From IMG/VR virus record IMGVR_UViG_3300011116_000560, positions 1-55,985 of that record: DNA of 55,985 nt. The stretch is one strand, 5' to 3'. Origin of the DNA: a virus. The position numbers were made by a program, and so were the translations under genes. Within the stretch, counting starts at the first letter, position 1. Each line of letters begins with the position of its first letter. Shown here in pieces: positions 32,369-39,953 of the stretch. The notes beneath the pieces were generated by a model. The model saw nothing but the letters and a program-made list of their open reading frames with translations, did not search any database and had not been told where the DNA came from.

Positions 32369-32557
32369 ATGAACGAGCTTTTACTAACCAATGCTGCCGC
32401 GATGATAGTGGCAGGACTGTATATCCATGCGCTGCACAAGCGACTGGGCAATGCGGAAGAGGCCAGCGAAGCGCTTGTTGGTGCTATATTGTTGCTTGCT
32501 CAGGACAAGGCCGTGCTGGAGATCAATGACACCGGCATAAAGGTGGTGCCGAAATGA
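32369..32557 (+). CDS. Small protein with one hydrophobic segment (62 aa)
   Basis: A 62-residue protein. The first 20 residues (MNELLLTNAAAMIVAGLYIH) may form a membrane-associated or signal-anchor helix. The rest is a short amphipathic helix ending in EINDTGIKVVPK. The TAGGAG ribosome site is good. Function unknown. It overlaps the next gene by four bases. Confidence 0.55.
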   Translation: MNELLLTNAAAMIVAGLYIHALHKRLGNAEEASEALVGAILLLAQDKAVLEINDTGIKVVPK

Positions 32558-33147
32558 ACAAGGAGCTTATCGAGAAGTATCGAGATATAAACGTCGAACA
32601 TAACGATTGGTGGGAGCATATCGAAAACTGTCTCATAGATCGTTTGCGAGACGAGTACGGCTTCGCCATGTACGGGCTTAAATGGACCGGGTTTAGTTCA
32701 CAGGGGGACGGAGCCTCGTTCACCGGCGAAGTATGGGAGTTCGACACGCTTGTTAACAAGCACCAAGAACTGCTGGGCGTTGCGCCAGTACTCTGTAAAC
32801 TGATACGCGCTAGTAAGGCTGATCTGTCGTTCCGCTTAGTTCGAGGAGGTAGCCGTTACTCCCATGAGAACACCGTAGCAGCTGAGATGAGTTTCACCAT
32901 GAAGTTTGCTAATTTCTTCGATGACTACGACTCTCCAGCGCTGCTTATTGAGAATGCAGTCAAGGCTTACGTTGGCGCAAACGAACTGGGTAAGTTCGAG
33001 AAAGCTGTACTGGATATGCTCAAGGACGAGATGCGTAAGGCGTATCGAGAGCTTGAAGCTGAGTATGACCACCTGACCAGCGATGGAGCTGTGTGGGAAA
33101 CCATCGTAGCCAATGAGCTACATAAAGAGGAGGAGGAGGAAGCATGA
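32554..33147 (+). CDS. Conserved phage protein of the 'GFxSQGDGASFxG' family (197 aa)
   Basis: A 197-residue protein with KWTGFSSQGDGASFTGEVWE near residue 46 and RGGSRYSHENTVAAEMSF near 100. The pattern 'GF.SQGDGA.F.G' followed by 'R...RY.H...' is shared by many phage proteins of unknown function. The C-terminus is a charged helical region ending in a run of Glu (EEEEEA). The gene is translationally coupled to both neighbours. I know no experimentally determined role. A DNA-modification or host-interaction function has no support in the sequence. Confidence 0.7.
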   Translation: MNKELIEKYRDINVEHNDWWEHIENCLIDRLRDEYGFAMYGLKWTGFSSQGDGASFTGEVWEFDTLVNKHQELLGVAPVLCKLIRASKADLSFRLVRGGSRYSHENTVAAEMSFTMKFANFFDDYDSPALLIENAVKAYVGANELGKFEKAVLDMLKDEMRKAYRELEAEYDHLTSDGAVWETIVANELHKEEEEEA

Positions 33148-33452
33148 GAACTCATCTTGAGGTGTTACGCGATCTGTACACCGCCAAGAATAAATTGCGG
33201 CGTACAGATAGGCTGGCGAAGGATACACCTAAGCGGTCCACGGCGGCTATCTGCGATGCTGTGCGCCCGTCACTGGTGCGTACGATTGCAAAGCTGGAAG
33301 CCGAGTTGGCCGCCACTCCAGAACTACCCGCTGAGCGACCGGCCAGCCCGGCCAGCACGTTCACCTATACGCCTAACTGCAACCCTCTTACCAAAGAGGA
33401 ACTGGAAGCTCTCTATATCCCCGAATTTCTCAAACGAGTGAAGGAGAACTAA
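33144..33452 (+). CDS. Small helical hypothetical protein (102 aa)
   Basis: A 102-residue basic protein: a helix 'HLEVLRDLYTAKNKLRRTDR' at the N-terminus, a Pro-rich linker (PELPAERPASPASTFTY), and a C-terminal helix 'PLTKEELEALYIPEFLKRVK'. Strong GGAGGAGG ribosome site within the end of the upstream gene. No family recognised. The pattern suggests a small adaptor. Confidence 0.55.
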   Translation: MRTHLEVLRDLYTAKNKLRRTDRLAKDTPKRSTAAICDAVRPSLVRTIAKLEAELAATPELPAERPASPASTFTYTPNCNPLTKEELEALYIPEFLKRVKEN

Positions 33453-33454
33453 TC

Positions 33455-34102
33455 ATGGCTACCGTACGTTTCAGCGAAGAACTTCGAGAGACGATCCTCA
33501 AAAATGCTGGAGGGCTGTATGTTGCTAGGGAGGTAGCGGCTATGGCCAATAGACCAGTTTACGTTGTCGAGCGTGTGTATGATCTAGTCATGGCTCCGTA
33601 TGCTGCGGGCATAGCCAAGCTGCCTGCAGTATTCTTCAGGTCTGCCAGTATGATTGTTATATCTACTGTAGCCGATGTGGCTATCCCTACCTCGTTGGAG
33701 TCTGCCAAGATCGAAAATCGTTACATTACGCCGTATGAGTTTCCTGCGTTAGGTCATGTGACGGTTAGCGGGGGCTACTACGGCTCGAACCAGTGGAAAC
33801 TGGAGAACACTCCGGAAACGGCTCCTATCATTGACGAAATCCGCGTCTGGGCAGAGGGCATATATAAAGTGCGTGCCGAGCGCGACAAGTTCGTGGAAGG
33901 CGTTAAGTCTATCATCACGGCATACGAGACGTTAGGCCCGGCCATCAAAGTTTGGCCCGCGCTTATCGATCTTTTGCCACCCCAAGCAAGGGAGAAGCAC
34001 GAACTGGTAGTGGAACGCAAGAAACGTGATGAGGTGGTCGTTGACGCTGATCTCAGCACGCTGACCAGTGCCGTTGTCCGTAGCAAACTGGGAGGTATGT
34101 AA
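33455..34102 (+). CDS. Hypothetical protein (215 aa)
   Basis: A 215-residue protein with an N-terminal helix-rich part ('FSEELRETILKNAGGLYVAR'), a beta-rich middle around SASMIVISTVADVAIPTSLE, and a C-terminal helical region ('IKVWPALIDLLPPQAREKHE'). The arrangement 'LP...REKH......K' recalls a phage protein family of unknown function that often lies in early regions of T4- and T7-like phages. A GGAGAA site precedes the start. It is probably co-transcribed with the genes on both sides. No function can be assigned. Confidence 0.6.
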   Translation: MATVRFSEELRETILKNAGGLYVAREVAAMANRPVYVVERVYDLVMAPYAAGIAKLPAVFFRSASMIVISTVADVAIPTSLESAKIENRYITPYEFPALGHVTVSGGYYGSNQWKLENTPETAPIIDEIRVWAEGIYKVRAERDKFVEGVKSIITAYETLGPAIKVWPALIDLLPPQAREKHELVVERKKRDEVVVDADLSTLTSAVVRSKLGGM

Positions 34103-34103
34103 C

Positions 34104-34889
34104 ATGGGTAACTACCCGCGCATCGATAGCTATGACATAGCAGCTCGTTACTTCGCTGGTGCACGTAGTCAGAAGGATGGTCGTCCGTTGTGCTCTGGCA
34201 CTCGTTTGGTTAAGGACGAGGAAGGCTACGTAATTACAAGGTATATAATTCCGGTGTGCCGCATCACACCGGATAACCGTATCACGTTCATAGTGCCAGA
34301 GGGTAAGCTGCGGTTAATCGCGGCGTCTCTCAGCTCAACGCTGCATAATGTGCTGCCGTTTTACATCAGGCGTATCGGCGTGGGCCGGTACAGGCTGCAC
34401 CATGGCGAGAAGGCGGTTAACTACTCCGCTGGTAAGATTTCTGGTGACGAGATGTTCTATGGCATCGTGTTCAACCTGAGCACGGGCGAGTGCACCAATC
34501 CAATGCCACCCAAGGAGCCGCGCAAGGTCAATAAGGACAAGCGCAAGGTGTGGCTACAGCGCAAGAAAACATTCGATCAGCACTTGTCGCTGTTCGAGCG
34601 CATGGGTGTGATCGATGGGCATATCAGCACCATCTTTCCTCAGCGAGCAGATATCGCACACAGGTGGGGGTACGCTACCGATCCCGACGTGCTCGTTGAC
34701 TTGAAAGATGTGTTCATGCGCGATGGTGTACCTACCGAGGATTTTCTTATCTCCGCTGTAAAAGTAGTAATTGCGCGCAGAAAGTATGACACTTCAAAAC
34801 TGAGTACTCGTCTTGTCGTTGAATACATCGAACGGATTGTTCGTCGTGAGAGTGTGGTGCTGCGTGAAGAACTGGGGGTATTCATATGA
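34104..34889 (+). CDS. Hypothetical protein (261 aa)
   Basis: A 261-residue protein. The start at 34104 has a GGGAGGTATG site; an in-frame ATG at 34068 lies inside the upstream gene. The N-terminal half has a beta-rich segment with CSGTRLVKDEEGYVITRYII and CRITPDNRITFIVPEGKLRL. The C-terminal half is helical and basic. It resembles phage proteins that contain a 'R.T.L..d..gYvir.....V.ri.pdn.itF.' segment, with no function known to me. It overlaps the DnaA-like gene by four bases, and so may support replication initiation. Confidence 0.55.
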   Translation: MGNYPRIDSYDIAARYFAGARSQKDGRPLCSGTRLVKDEEGYVITRYIIPVCRITPDNRITFIVPEGKLRLIAASLSSTLHNVLPFYIRRIGVGRYRLHHGEKAVNYSAGKISGDEMFYGIVFNLSTGECTNPMPPKEPRKVNKDKRKVWLQRKKTFDQHLSLFERMGVIDGHISTIFPQRADIAHRWGYATDPDVLVDLKDVFMRDGVPTEDFLISAVKVVIARRKYDTSKLSTRLVVEYIERIVRRESVVLREELGVFI

Positions 34890-35428
34890 GTGAGACTTTG
34901 CATAAGCTCCGTCAGGCGCACCTTGAGCGCAGAGCGCGCTTCGCTGCGGCGGCGGTGCCTGACACCGCTCCACAACGGGTTGTCACGCGGGAGATCAGCC
35001 ATCTAGCCGCTCCATACGGCAAAAAGAAAGAGCAGGTGCCACCGGCACCTGTTCCCCCTCCTGTTGTCCTTGCTGCTCCCGCACCGATGGAGCTACCAGA
35101 GGTACAGCCTTCATCTATATTGTTCATCAACTATGTGCAGCGTTACATAGCAGCGCACTACGGGTTTTCACGCGAAACATTAGTCGGACGTAGCCGCGCA
35201 TACAGCGTAACCCATGCGCGGCACGTTGCTATGTATATAGTCGAGACGCTCACCCGCCGTAGCCGTGCGGATATAGGATTGCGGTTCAAACGCGACGCAT
35301 CAAGTGTGTTCCATGCCACGGATAAGATGAGGAAACAATTAGAGCACGATGCCCGACTTCGTGGGGAAGTGGGTACTCTTATGGCTCATATAGTTGGGGA
35401 ACTCAAAAACAAAGGAGCTATGCCGTGA
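34886..35428 (+). CDS. DnaA domain-IV-like DNA-binding protein (180 aa)
   Basis: The C-terminal 105 residues read like DnaA domain IV: INYVQRYIAAHYGFSRETLV, then a Arg/Ser-rich turn, HARHVAMYIVETLTRRSRAD, IGLRFKRDASSVFHATDKMR. The DnaA signature 'R...AR.iAMyl.relt..s...IG..F..RdhstV.hA..ki' is well preserved, including the position of the HTH and the 'SSVFHA' box-binding loop. No AAA+ domain is present. The N-terminal half is Ala/Pro/Val-rich and disordered. It may bind iterons at the phage origin or mimic host DnaA. It overlaps the upstream and downstream genes by four bases. Confidence 0.8.
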   Translation: MSETLHKLRQAHLERRARFAAAAVPDTAPQRVVTREISHLAAPYGKKKEQVPPAPVPPPVVLAAPAPMELPEVQPSSILFINYVQRYIAAHYGFSRETLVGRSRAYSVTHARHVAMYIVETLTRRSRADIGLRFKRDASSVFHATDKMRKQLEHDARLRGEVGTLMAHIVGELKNKGAMP

Positions 35429-35955
35429 AAAAACGCATACGGTATACACCCATTGAATATCTCTTGGCCAACCCGCTTGCTCAGCCAAAGGAAGTGGCTG
35501 CGGCTACCTACTGCACCATTGGCCATGCTGCGAAACTGATTACGCAGCGCGGCACTCCGCGAGAAGTTTTTGAGAAGAAGCTAGAAGGCCGTAAGGACGA
35601 CACGGGAAAGCTACCGTGGCATCTGTTGCCCGGTGATGCCCTAGAGGAGATCGTCAAGGTGCTCCAGTTTGGTGCTAACAAGTACGCCGAGCGTAACTGG
35701 GAAGCCGGGATGAAATGGAGCCGTCCCTTTGCAGCACTCATGCGCCACATGTGGGCATGGTGGAAGGGAGAACAGCTAGACAAAGAAACGGGACTAAGCC
35801 ATCTGGCTCACGCCGGATGTTGTATTCTATTCTTGTTGGCTTACAGTGTGCGTAACAAACAGGGCGATGACCGCCCAAAGGAAAATGAAAATGCTACGAA
35901 AAGTACAGATAGAAAAAATAGTGGAGCCACTTGGATGCACGTTGGTGGAAATTAA
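35425..35955 (+). CDS. MazG/MazZ-like dATP/dGTP pyrophosphohydrolase (176 aa)
   Basis: A GTG start with AAAGGAG upstream. Residues 57-140 hold KDDTGKLPWHLLPGDALEEI, VKVLQFGANKYAERNWEAGM and LSHLAHAGCCILFLLAY, the pattern of the all-alpha NTP pyrophosphohydrolase family that includes the phage dATP/dGTP diphosphohydrolases (DUF5664) and MazZ. Such enzymes convert dNTPs to monophosphates or prune nucleotide pools. The N-terminal 55 residues form a small helical domain with a repeat-like segment. The C-terminal tail is Asn/Lys-rich. It lies two genes before the DNA polymerase. No PurZ or DatZ homologue was found, so a Z-base genome is not supported. Confidence 0.7.
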   Translation: MKKRIRYTPIEYLLANPLAQPKEVAAATYCTIGHAAKLITQRGTPREVFEKKLEGRKDDTGKLPWHLLPGDALEEIVKVLQFGANKYAERNWEAGMKWSRPFAALMRHMWAWWKGEQLDKETGLSHLAHAGCCILFLLAYSVRNKQGDDRPKENENATKSTDRKNSGATWMHVGGN

Positions 35956-36112
35956 AACAGGCGGTAAGCACGCGAAGGTGCACTTGGATTACAACGGTCA
36001 TAGGTTTATGACCACGTTTCCTCGAACACCTTCCGACCAGCGCTTTGAGAACAACAAACGACAAGATATAAAACGTCATCTCAAAGAGCGCGGCCTCTGG
36101 AGGGGGGAATAA
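35891..36112 (+). CDS. Small HicA-like RNA/DNA-binding protein (73 aa)
   Basis: A 73-residue protein, start chosen at ATG 35891 with AAAGGA at good spacing; an ATG at 35885 is too close to it. The text EIKTGGKHAKVHLDYNGHRF, then TPSDQRFENNKRQDIKRHLK matches a small phage family with the 'G.KH.KV...nG..f....TPSD.R...N...DikR.L' signature. It has a dsRBD-like or HicA-like fold. No HicB-type antitoxin lies beside it. It overlaps the MazZ-like gene in a different frame by 65 bases and ends on the DNA polymerase start. Confidence 0.55.
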   Translation: MLRKVQIEKIVEPLGCTLVEIKTGGKHAKVHLDYNGHRFMTTFPRTPSDQRFENNKRQDIKRHLKERGLWRGE

Positions 36113-37914
36113 TGGACTTAGTTACCATCGACTTCGAGACGTTTTACAGTAAGGAGTATAGCCTCCGTTGCATGACGACGGAGGCATACATCCGCGATCC
36201 GCGCTTTCAGGTTATTGGTATGGGCATCAAGGTCAACGATGGTCCTACCGAGTGGCTGACGGATCATTTCCTTATACAAGCTCGACTGGCGCAGCACCTA
36301 GGTAAGTGTGCCATGCTGTGCCACAACACAGCGTTCGATGGCTTGATTGCCAACAAGCACTTCGGGTTTAACCCTGTGTTCATGCTGGATACCATGTCCA
36401 TGGCCCGGCCCAAACACGCTCTCACAATCGGCGTCTCTCTGAAAGCACTTGCCGAGCACTACGGGCTGGAGAGTAAAGGCTCAGTGCTTGCCGACACGAT
36501 GGGCCTCTTACAAAAACAGTTTAATTTCATACAGCTTGCCGCCCTTGGTGCGTACTGTAAGACGGACGTTGAGCTTACCTACAAGCTGTTCAAGATACTC
36601 AACAAGGGCTTCCCGCCGTCAGAGCTTAAGCTGATCGACCAGACCTTGCGTATGTACACCGATCCGGTGCTTACGCTTGATCGTGACTTGCTTAGAGACC
36701 ATGCCGATGCTGAGCATAAACGTAAGCAGGATTTGCTGGACACCTTCGGAGGGGATACCAGTGTGCTCATGTCCAACCCGAAGTTCGCAGAAGTCCTTAT
36801 TTCATTAGGCGTTAGCCCGCCTGTTAAAACAAGCAAGACCACCGGCAAGGAAACGTGGGCCTTCAGCAAGACCGACAAGGGTATGTTGGCGTTGCTCGAA
36901 CATCCTGATTCCATGGTACGAGTAGCTGCTGGGGCGCGGCTAGGGGTTAAGTCGTCCATCGAGGAGACACGGGCCATCGCTCTGAGTGGTGTGGCGCGGC
37001 GTGGAACGTTGCCGATCATGCTCAACTATTACGGCGCTCACTCCGGGCGCTTCAGCGGCGGAGACAAACTTAACCTGCAAAACCTGCCGCGTGGGGGGGT
37101 ACTTAGACAGTGCATCCTGTCGCCAAACGCCTACCAGATGCTGGTAGCTGGCGATAGCTCGCAGATCGAAGCTCGTATGCTGGCCTACATAGCCGGGCAG
37201 GACGATCTGGTTGAAGCATTCCGGCAGGGGCGCGATGTGTACAGTGAGTTCGCATCCGATGTGTACGGACGGATGATAACCAAGGCCGATAAGGTCGAGC
37301 GGTTCCTAGGCAAGACCTGTATCCTAGGGCTGGGCTACGGCATGGGGCATGGCCGCTTCCGTGAAGCGCTCGCACTTGGCGTGGGCGGGATGAAGGTCAA
37401 CATCGAGGAGCATGAGGCCAAGCGCATCGTCGGCCTCTATCGGGAGAAGAACTTTAAGATAGCATCACTCTGGAACGAAGCTGGTACCATGCTTCGCAGT
37501 ATGGTCAACGGCGAGACGGGTGCGTTCTCCGCTCTCCAGTTGCCGTTCGACAGCGAGCACATTACCTTCCCGAACGGTCTGGGGCTTACCTATCCTAACC
37601 TGCGTATGGACCAAAACAACTTTGTGTACGATAGTAGGAAGCTGCCCGTTAAACTTTTCGGTGCAAAGGCTGTAGAGAATGTGGTGCAGGGGCTTGCCCG
37701 AATCGTTGTTACCGATCAAATGTTGGAGATCGGTAAGCGGTATCGCGTAGTGATGCAGGTGCACGACGAGATCGTGGTGGTAGCTCCTGTCACCGCAGTC
37801 TCCAGTGCTCCTGAATATATTGAAGAAGTCATGTCTACACCACCTGCGTGGGCACCGGACCTGCCGGTTGCTTGCGAGGTTGCATGTGGGGGAAATTACG
37901 GAGAATGCAAATGA
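36112..37914 (+). CDS. polA: Family A DNA polymerase with 3'-5' exonuclease (600 aa)
   Basis: Replicative polymerase. The proofreading domain shows ExoI DFE (D7, E9), ExoII HNTAFD (D76) and ExoIII YCKTD (D152). Polymerase motif A is GDSSQIEAR (D348), motif B 'FLGKTCILGLGYGMGHGRF' (K401, Y409), and motif C VHDE (H551, D552, E553). Motif A has Ser in the usual Tyr position (DSS rather than DYS). No 5'-3' exonuclease domain is present, and the length is short for the family. The start overlaps the upstream stop (TAATG). The PD-(D/E)XK nuclease two genes downstream probably supports the same replication and recombination module. Confidence 0.92.
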   Translation: MDLVTIDFETFYSKEYSLRCMTTEAYIRDPRFQVIGMGIKVNDGPTEWLTDHFLIQARLAQHLGKCAMLCHNTAFDGLIANKHFGFNPVFMLDTMSMARPKHALTIGVSLKALAEHYGLESKGSVLADTMGLLQKQFNFIQLAALGAYCKTDVELTYKLFKILNKGFPPSELKLIDQTLRMYTDPVLTLDRDLLRDHADAEHKRKQDLLDTFGGDTSVLMSNPKFAEVLISLGVSPPVKTSKTTGKETWAFSKTDKGMLALLEHPDSMVRVAAGARLGVKSSIEETRAIALSGVARRGTLPIMLNYYGAHSGRFSGGDKLNLQNLPRGGVLRQCILSPNAYQMLVAGDSSQIEARMLAYIAGQDDLVEAFRQGRDVYSEFASDVYGRMITKADKVERFLGKTCILGLGYGMGHGRFREALALGVGGMKVNIEEHEAKRIVGLYREKNFKIASLWNEAGTMLRSMVNGETGAFSALQLPFDSEHITFPNGLGLTYPNLRMDQNNFVYDSRKLPVKLFGAKAVENVVQGLARIVVTDQMLEIGKRYRVVMQVHDEIVVVAPVTAVSSAPEYIEEVMSTPPAWAPDLPVACEVACGGNYGECK

Positions 37915-38174
37915 GCCTTGATATCAACGAGAGCATATATAGACTTCGCACGCTAAAACGCGGCGAGCGATACGTCTATCATACAGGTTACTTGGCTATG
38001 GACCGCGCTTCGTACCCTATATATACGCATAAATATACTAAAGAAGAAGCAGCTGTGATTAGTACAATAGCAGACGAAGCGCTTGCCCTAAGCAATAAAC
38101 GTAGGGTTCATTTGGTCCAAAGACGCTTAAAAGATTTTACCTATGACTACATTGCGATTGGAACAACGATATGA
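37911..38174 (+). CDS. Hypothetical protein (87 aa) downstream of polymerase
   Basis: An 87-residue basic protein. ATG at 37911 overlaps the polymerase stop (ATGA), so it is translationally coupled; an ATG at 37848 lies further inside the polymerase gene. The product MSLDINESIYRLRTLKRGER, then IYTHKYTKEEAAVISTIADE is alpha/beta. No family recognised. Its stop overlaps the next gene's start. Confidence 0.6.
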   Translation: MSLDINESIYRLRTLKRGERYVYHTGYLAMDRASYPIYTHKYTKEEAAVISTIADEALALSNKRRVHLVQRRLKDFTYDYIAIGTTI

Positions 38175-38830
38175 CAGTCCGTCTCGCTCATTCTTATAGT
38201 GCGCTTAAGCTGTACGAGAACTGCCCGCTTCGTTACTACCGCCAACGTGTGCTTAAGGATGTGCGGGACAAGGGCGGCGAAGCCTCCATGTACGGAGAGC
38301 GCATACACAAGCTGCTCGAAGTACGTCTCAAAGGGTCTCAGGACGATGCACAGGAGATTGCTCCGTATCAGCCACTCGTGGAGAATATCCTAGAAAATGT
38401 TGGGGATGGAGAAATACTTGTAGAACAAGAGCTAGCGTTGAACGAGGAGCTGACCCCTACGGGTTGGTGGGACGCTGATGCGTGGATGCGATCCAAGTTA
38501 GACGTACTTGTATTGCACGGAGAACGCGCTACCATGCTGGACTGGAAGACAGGCAAGCGTCGTCCTGACTTCAATCAGTTAGAGTTGTTCGCCCTGCAAG
38601 TGTTTGCTCACTATCCGGACGTAACAACAGTTACATCTGGATTTCTTTGGCTCAAAGATTTCACGATGGACAGAAAGACGTACACCAGAGACATGGCCCC
38701 TGCACTGTGGGCGTCCTTGCTTGAACGTGTACGGCGCATAGAGAAATCGCTGGCGACCGAGACATGGCCAGCTAAACCAAGTGGGCTGTGCGGTTGGTGT
38801 CCGTGCAAACCAACTTGTAAGTACGCTTAA
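38171..38830 (+). CDS. PD-(D/E)XK nuclease of the RecB/Cas4 type with Fe-S Cys cluster (219 aa)
   Basis: A 219-residue nuclease. N-terminal LAHSYSALKLYENCPLRYYR (Cys18), then GGEASMYGERIHKLLEV (the 'G..iH' element), a catalytic core ending in MLDWKTGKRRPDFNQLELFA (D, then the characteristic WKTG and Q-x-x-x-Y-like element). The C-terminal CGWCPCKPTC has Cys207, 210, 212 and 216. A lone N-terminal Cys plus three or four C-terminal Cys is the pattern of 4Fe-4S clusters in AddB, Cas4 and related phage exonucleases. It would trim DNA ends during recombination or replication. It overlaps the upstream gene by four bases. Confidence 0.8.
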   Translation: MTVRLAHSYSALKLYENCPLRYYRQRVLKDVRDKGGEASMYGERIHKLLEVRLKGSQDDAQEIAPYQPLVENILENVGDGEILVEQELALNEELTPTGWWDADAWMRSKLDVLVLHGERATMLDWKTGKRRPDFNQLELFALQVFAHYPDVTTVTSGFLWLKDFTMDRKTYTRDMAPALWASLLERVRRIEKSLATETWPAKPSGLCGWCPCKPTCKYA

Positions 38831-38864
38831 TAACGCCAGATGACCAATCATTCAGGAGATGAAA

Positions 38865-39269
38865 ATGAACCTGTCTAAGCGCAGACTTTTGAAGCTAGCT
38901 GACCTTCTGGAAGCCGACGCCAAGAACAAGAAGGGCGTCAAATTCTCGATGCCAACATGGGGCTACGTCCGTGATGAGTCCGCTCCTGTTTCTTGTGGGA
39001 CGCAAGCATGCGCGATGGGCCTTGCCGCGCTCAGTGGTGCGTTCAAGCGCGCGGGCCTCGACTACTATCTTTCTGATGGCCATGTGCAGTTCACCGTCAA
39101 TGGCGTGAACATGCACGGCGCTTCCGCAGCCGAGGCGATTTTCGAGATCACCCACGATGATTCCATGCACCTCTTTGAGGTTTGGAAAGGCAACGGCATC
39201 GGGAGAGCCGCAGAGATAGCGAAGGCGAAGCAGATCAGGCAGTTTGTCAAAACCGGCAAGTTCACCTGA
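38865..39269 (+). CDS. Conserved protein of the 'CGTxACAMGLAA' family (134 aa)
   Basis: A 134-residue protein; AGGAGA gives the start at 38865. LLKLADLLEADAKNKKGVKF is followed by PVSCGTQACAMGLAALSGAF and a beta-rich C-terminal half with ITHDDSMHLFEVWKGN. The Leu-rich N-terminus and the CGT.ACA.G.A motif recur in phages of rhizobia and other proteobacteria, of unknown function. Base composition is a little higher in GC and codon choice differs slightly from the preceding genes. It may be a recent acquisition. Confidence 0.65.
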   Translation: MNLSKRRLLKLADLLEADAKNKKGVKFSMPTWGYVRDESAPVSCGTQACAMGLAALSGAFKRAGLDYYLSDGHVQFTVNGVNMHGASAAEAIFEITHDDSMHLFEVWKGNGIGRAAEIAKAKQIRQFVKTGKFT

Positions 39270-39302
39270 CCTTCATTCGGGCCGGTGAGCGCGAGCGCAT
39301 CG

Positions 39303-39338
39303 CACAGATGGTTGGACGCGCCGAAATTCGCATCTGTG
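39303..39338. promoter_or_regulatory. Inverted repeat before the 39.35 kb promoter
   Basis: CACAGATG (39303-39310) and CATCTGTG (39331-39338) form an 8-bp inverted repeat with a 20-base gap. It lies between the stop of the CGTxACA-family gene and the promoter at 39351. It could form a weak terminator stem or bind a regulator. No U-run follows. Confidence 0.4.
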
Positions 39339-39350
39339 ATAAATATCTTC

Positions 39351-39378
39351 TTGACATAACGTAAAGTCAGTTTATATA
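39351..39378 (+). promoter_or_regulatory. Strong sigma-70-like promoter
   Basis: TTGACA (39351-39356), a 16-base spacer and TATATA (39373-39378) fit the consensus well. Transcription would start near 39385, a few bases before the GGAGGGA ribosome site of the next gene. It likely gives a second start for the replication block (nucleases, helicase, primase). Confidence 0.75.
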
Positions 39379-39399
39379 TCAAACATGGAGGGAACGTCG

Positions 39400-39615
39400 A
39401 TGGATAATACAGAGGCTAATGAACGTTATGCAGCGGAGCAGACGAAGAAGTTTATGCACGCTGCAATAGAGATGTTATTTGATGATGTAGTAGCTTACAG
39501 CACACGCCTCGCATTATTGAGTAAGGGTGAGCACAGCGCCCTAATAGGTGCGTTGGTTACCTCTCAAGCGCTCGTGTTCATAGACGCTGAGAATTACGCG
39601 GAGAGACACCGGTGA
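39400..39615 (+). CDS. Small hypothetical protein (71 aa)
   Basis: A 71-residue protein. The start at 39400 has GGAGGGA at good spacing; an ATG at 39385 overlaps the probable transcription start. The sequence MDNTEANERYAAEQTKKFMH, then LLSKGEHSALIGALVTSQAL is helical. No family recognised. It overlaps the VRR-NUC gene by four bases. Confidence 0.6.
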   Translation: MDNTEANERYAAEQTKKFMHAAIEMLFDDVVAYSTRLALLSKGEHSALIGALVTSQALVFIDAENYAERHR

Positions 39616-39953
39616 CACCGGAAGGACTTGTTAAAGCGCGTATCGACAAGCTGCTTAAGAAAAATAACATCTGGTACTACAGTCCACAGTCAGGACCGTT
39701 TGGTAGATCAGGTGTGCCGGATCGAGTTGCGATAATAAACGGTAGGTTTATTGGCATAGAAGCCAAGGCTGATAAGACCAAGAAGCCTACCAGACTACAG
39801 TTACACTGCATGTCCGAGATAGAACATGCAGGTGGTAAGTGCTTTGTCGTCTGTGATGAACAAACACTGAAAGAGTTAGAATTATACATAACAAGGGAGC
39901 AGGGAGAAAAGAATGAACACCGAAATAGACGAAATCAAGCGCGACCATTTTGA
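39612..39953 (+). CDS. VRR-NUC domain nuclease (113 aa)
   Basis: A GTG-started 113-residue protein. It reads GLVKARIDKLLKKNNIWYYS, then GVPDRVAIINGRFIGIEAKA, a beta-strand with D and E-x-K, and AGGKCFVVCDEQTLKELELY. That is the stand-alone VRR-NUC fold (PD-(D/E)XK-like) of phage nucleases that may process Holliday junctions or replication intermediates. The C-terminus is Arg/Asn-rich. Its 3' end overlaps the next gene by 41 bases in another frame. Confidence 0.75.
   Translation: MTPEGLVKARIDKLLKKNNIWYYSPQSGPFGRSGVPDRVAIINGRFIGIEAKADKTKKPTRLQLHCMSEIEHAGGKCFVVCDEQTLKELELYITREQGEKNEHRNRRNQARPF

Noticed and set aside
35425-37914. 2-aminoadenine (Z) genome synthesis system
   Set aside because: Only a MazZ-like gene and a family A polymerase were found; PurZ and DatZ were not recognised, so the system is not supported as complete.
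39182-39364. Plus-strand frame containing ERERIAQMVGRAEIRICD
   Set aside because: It mostly overlaps the CGTxACA-family gene in another frame; the protein-like tail may be a remnant, but there is no start or ribosome site to support a gene.
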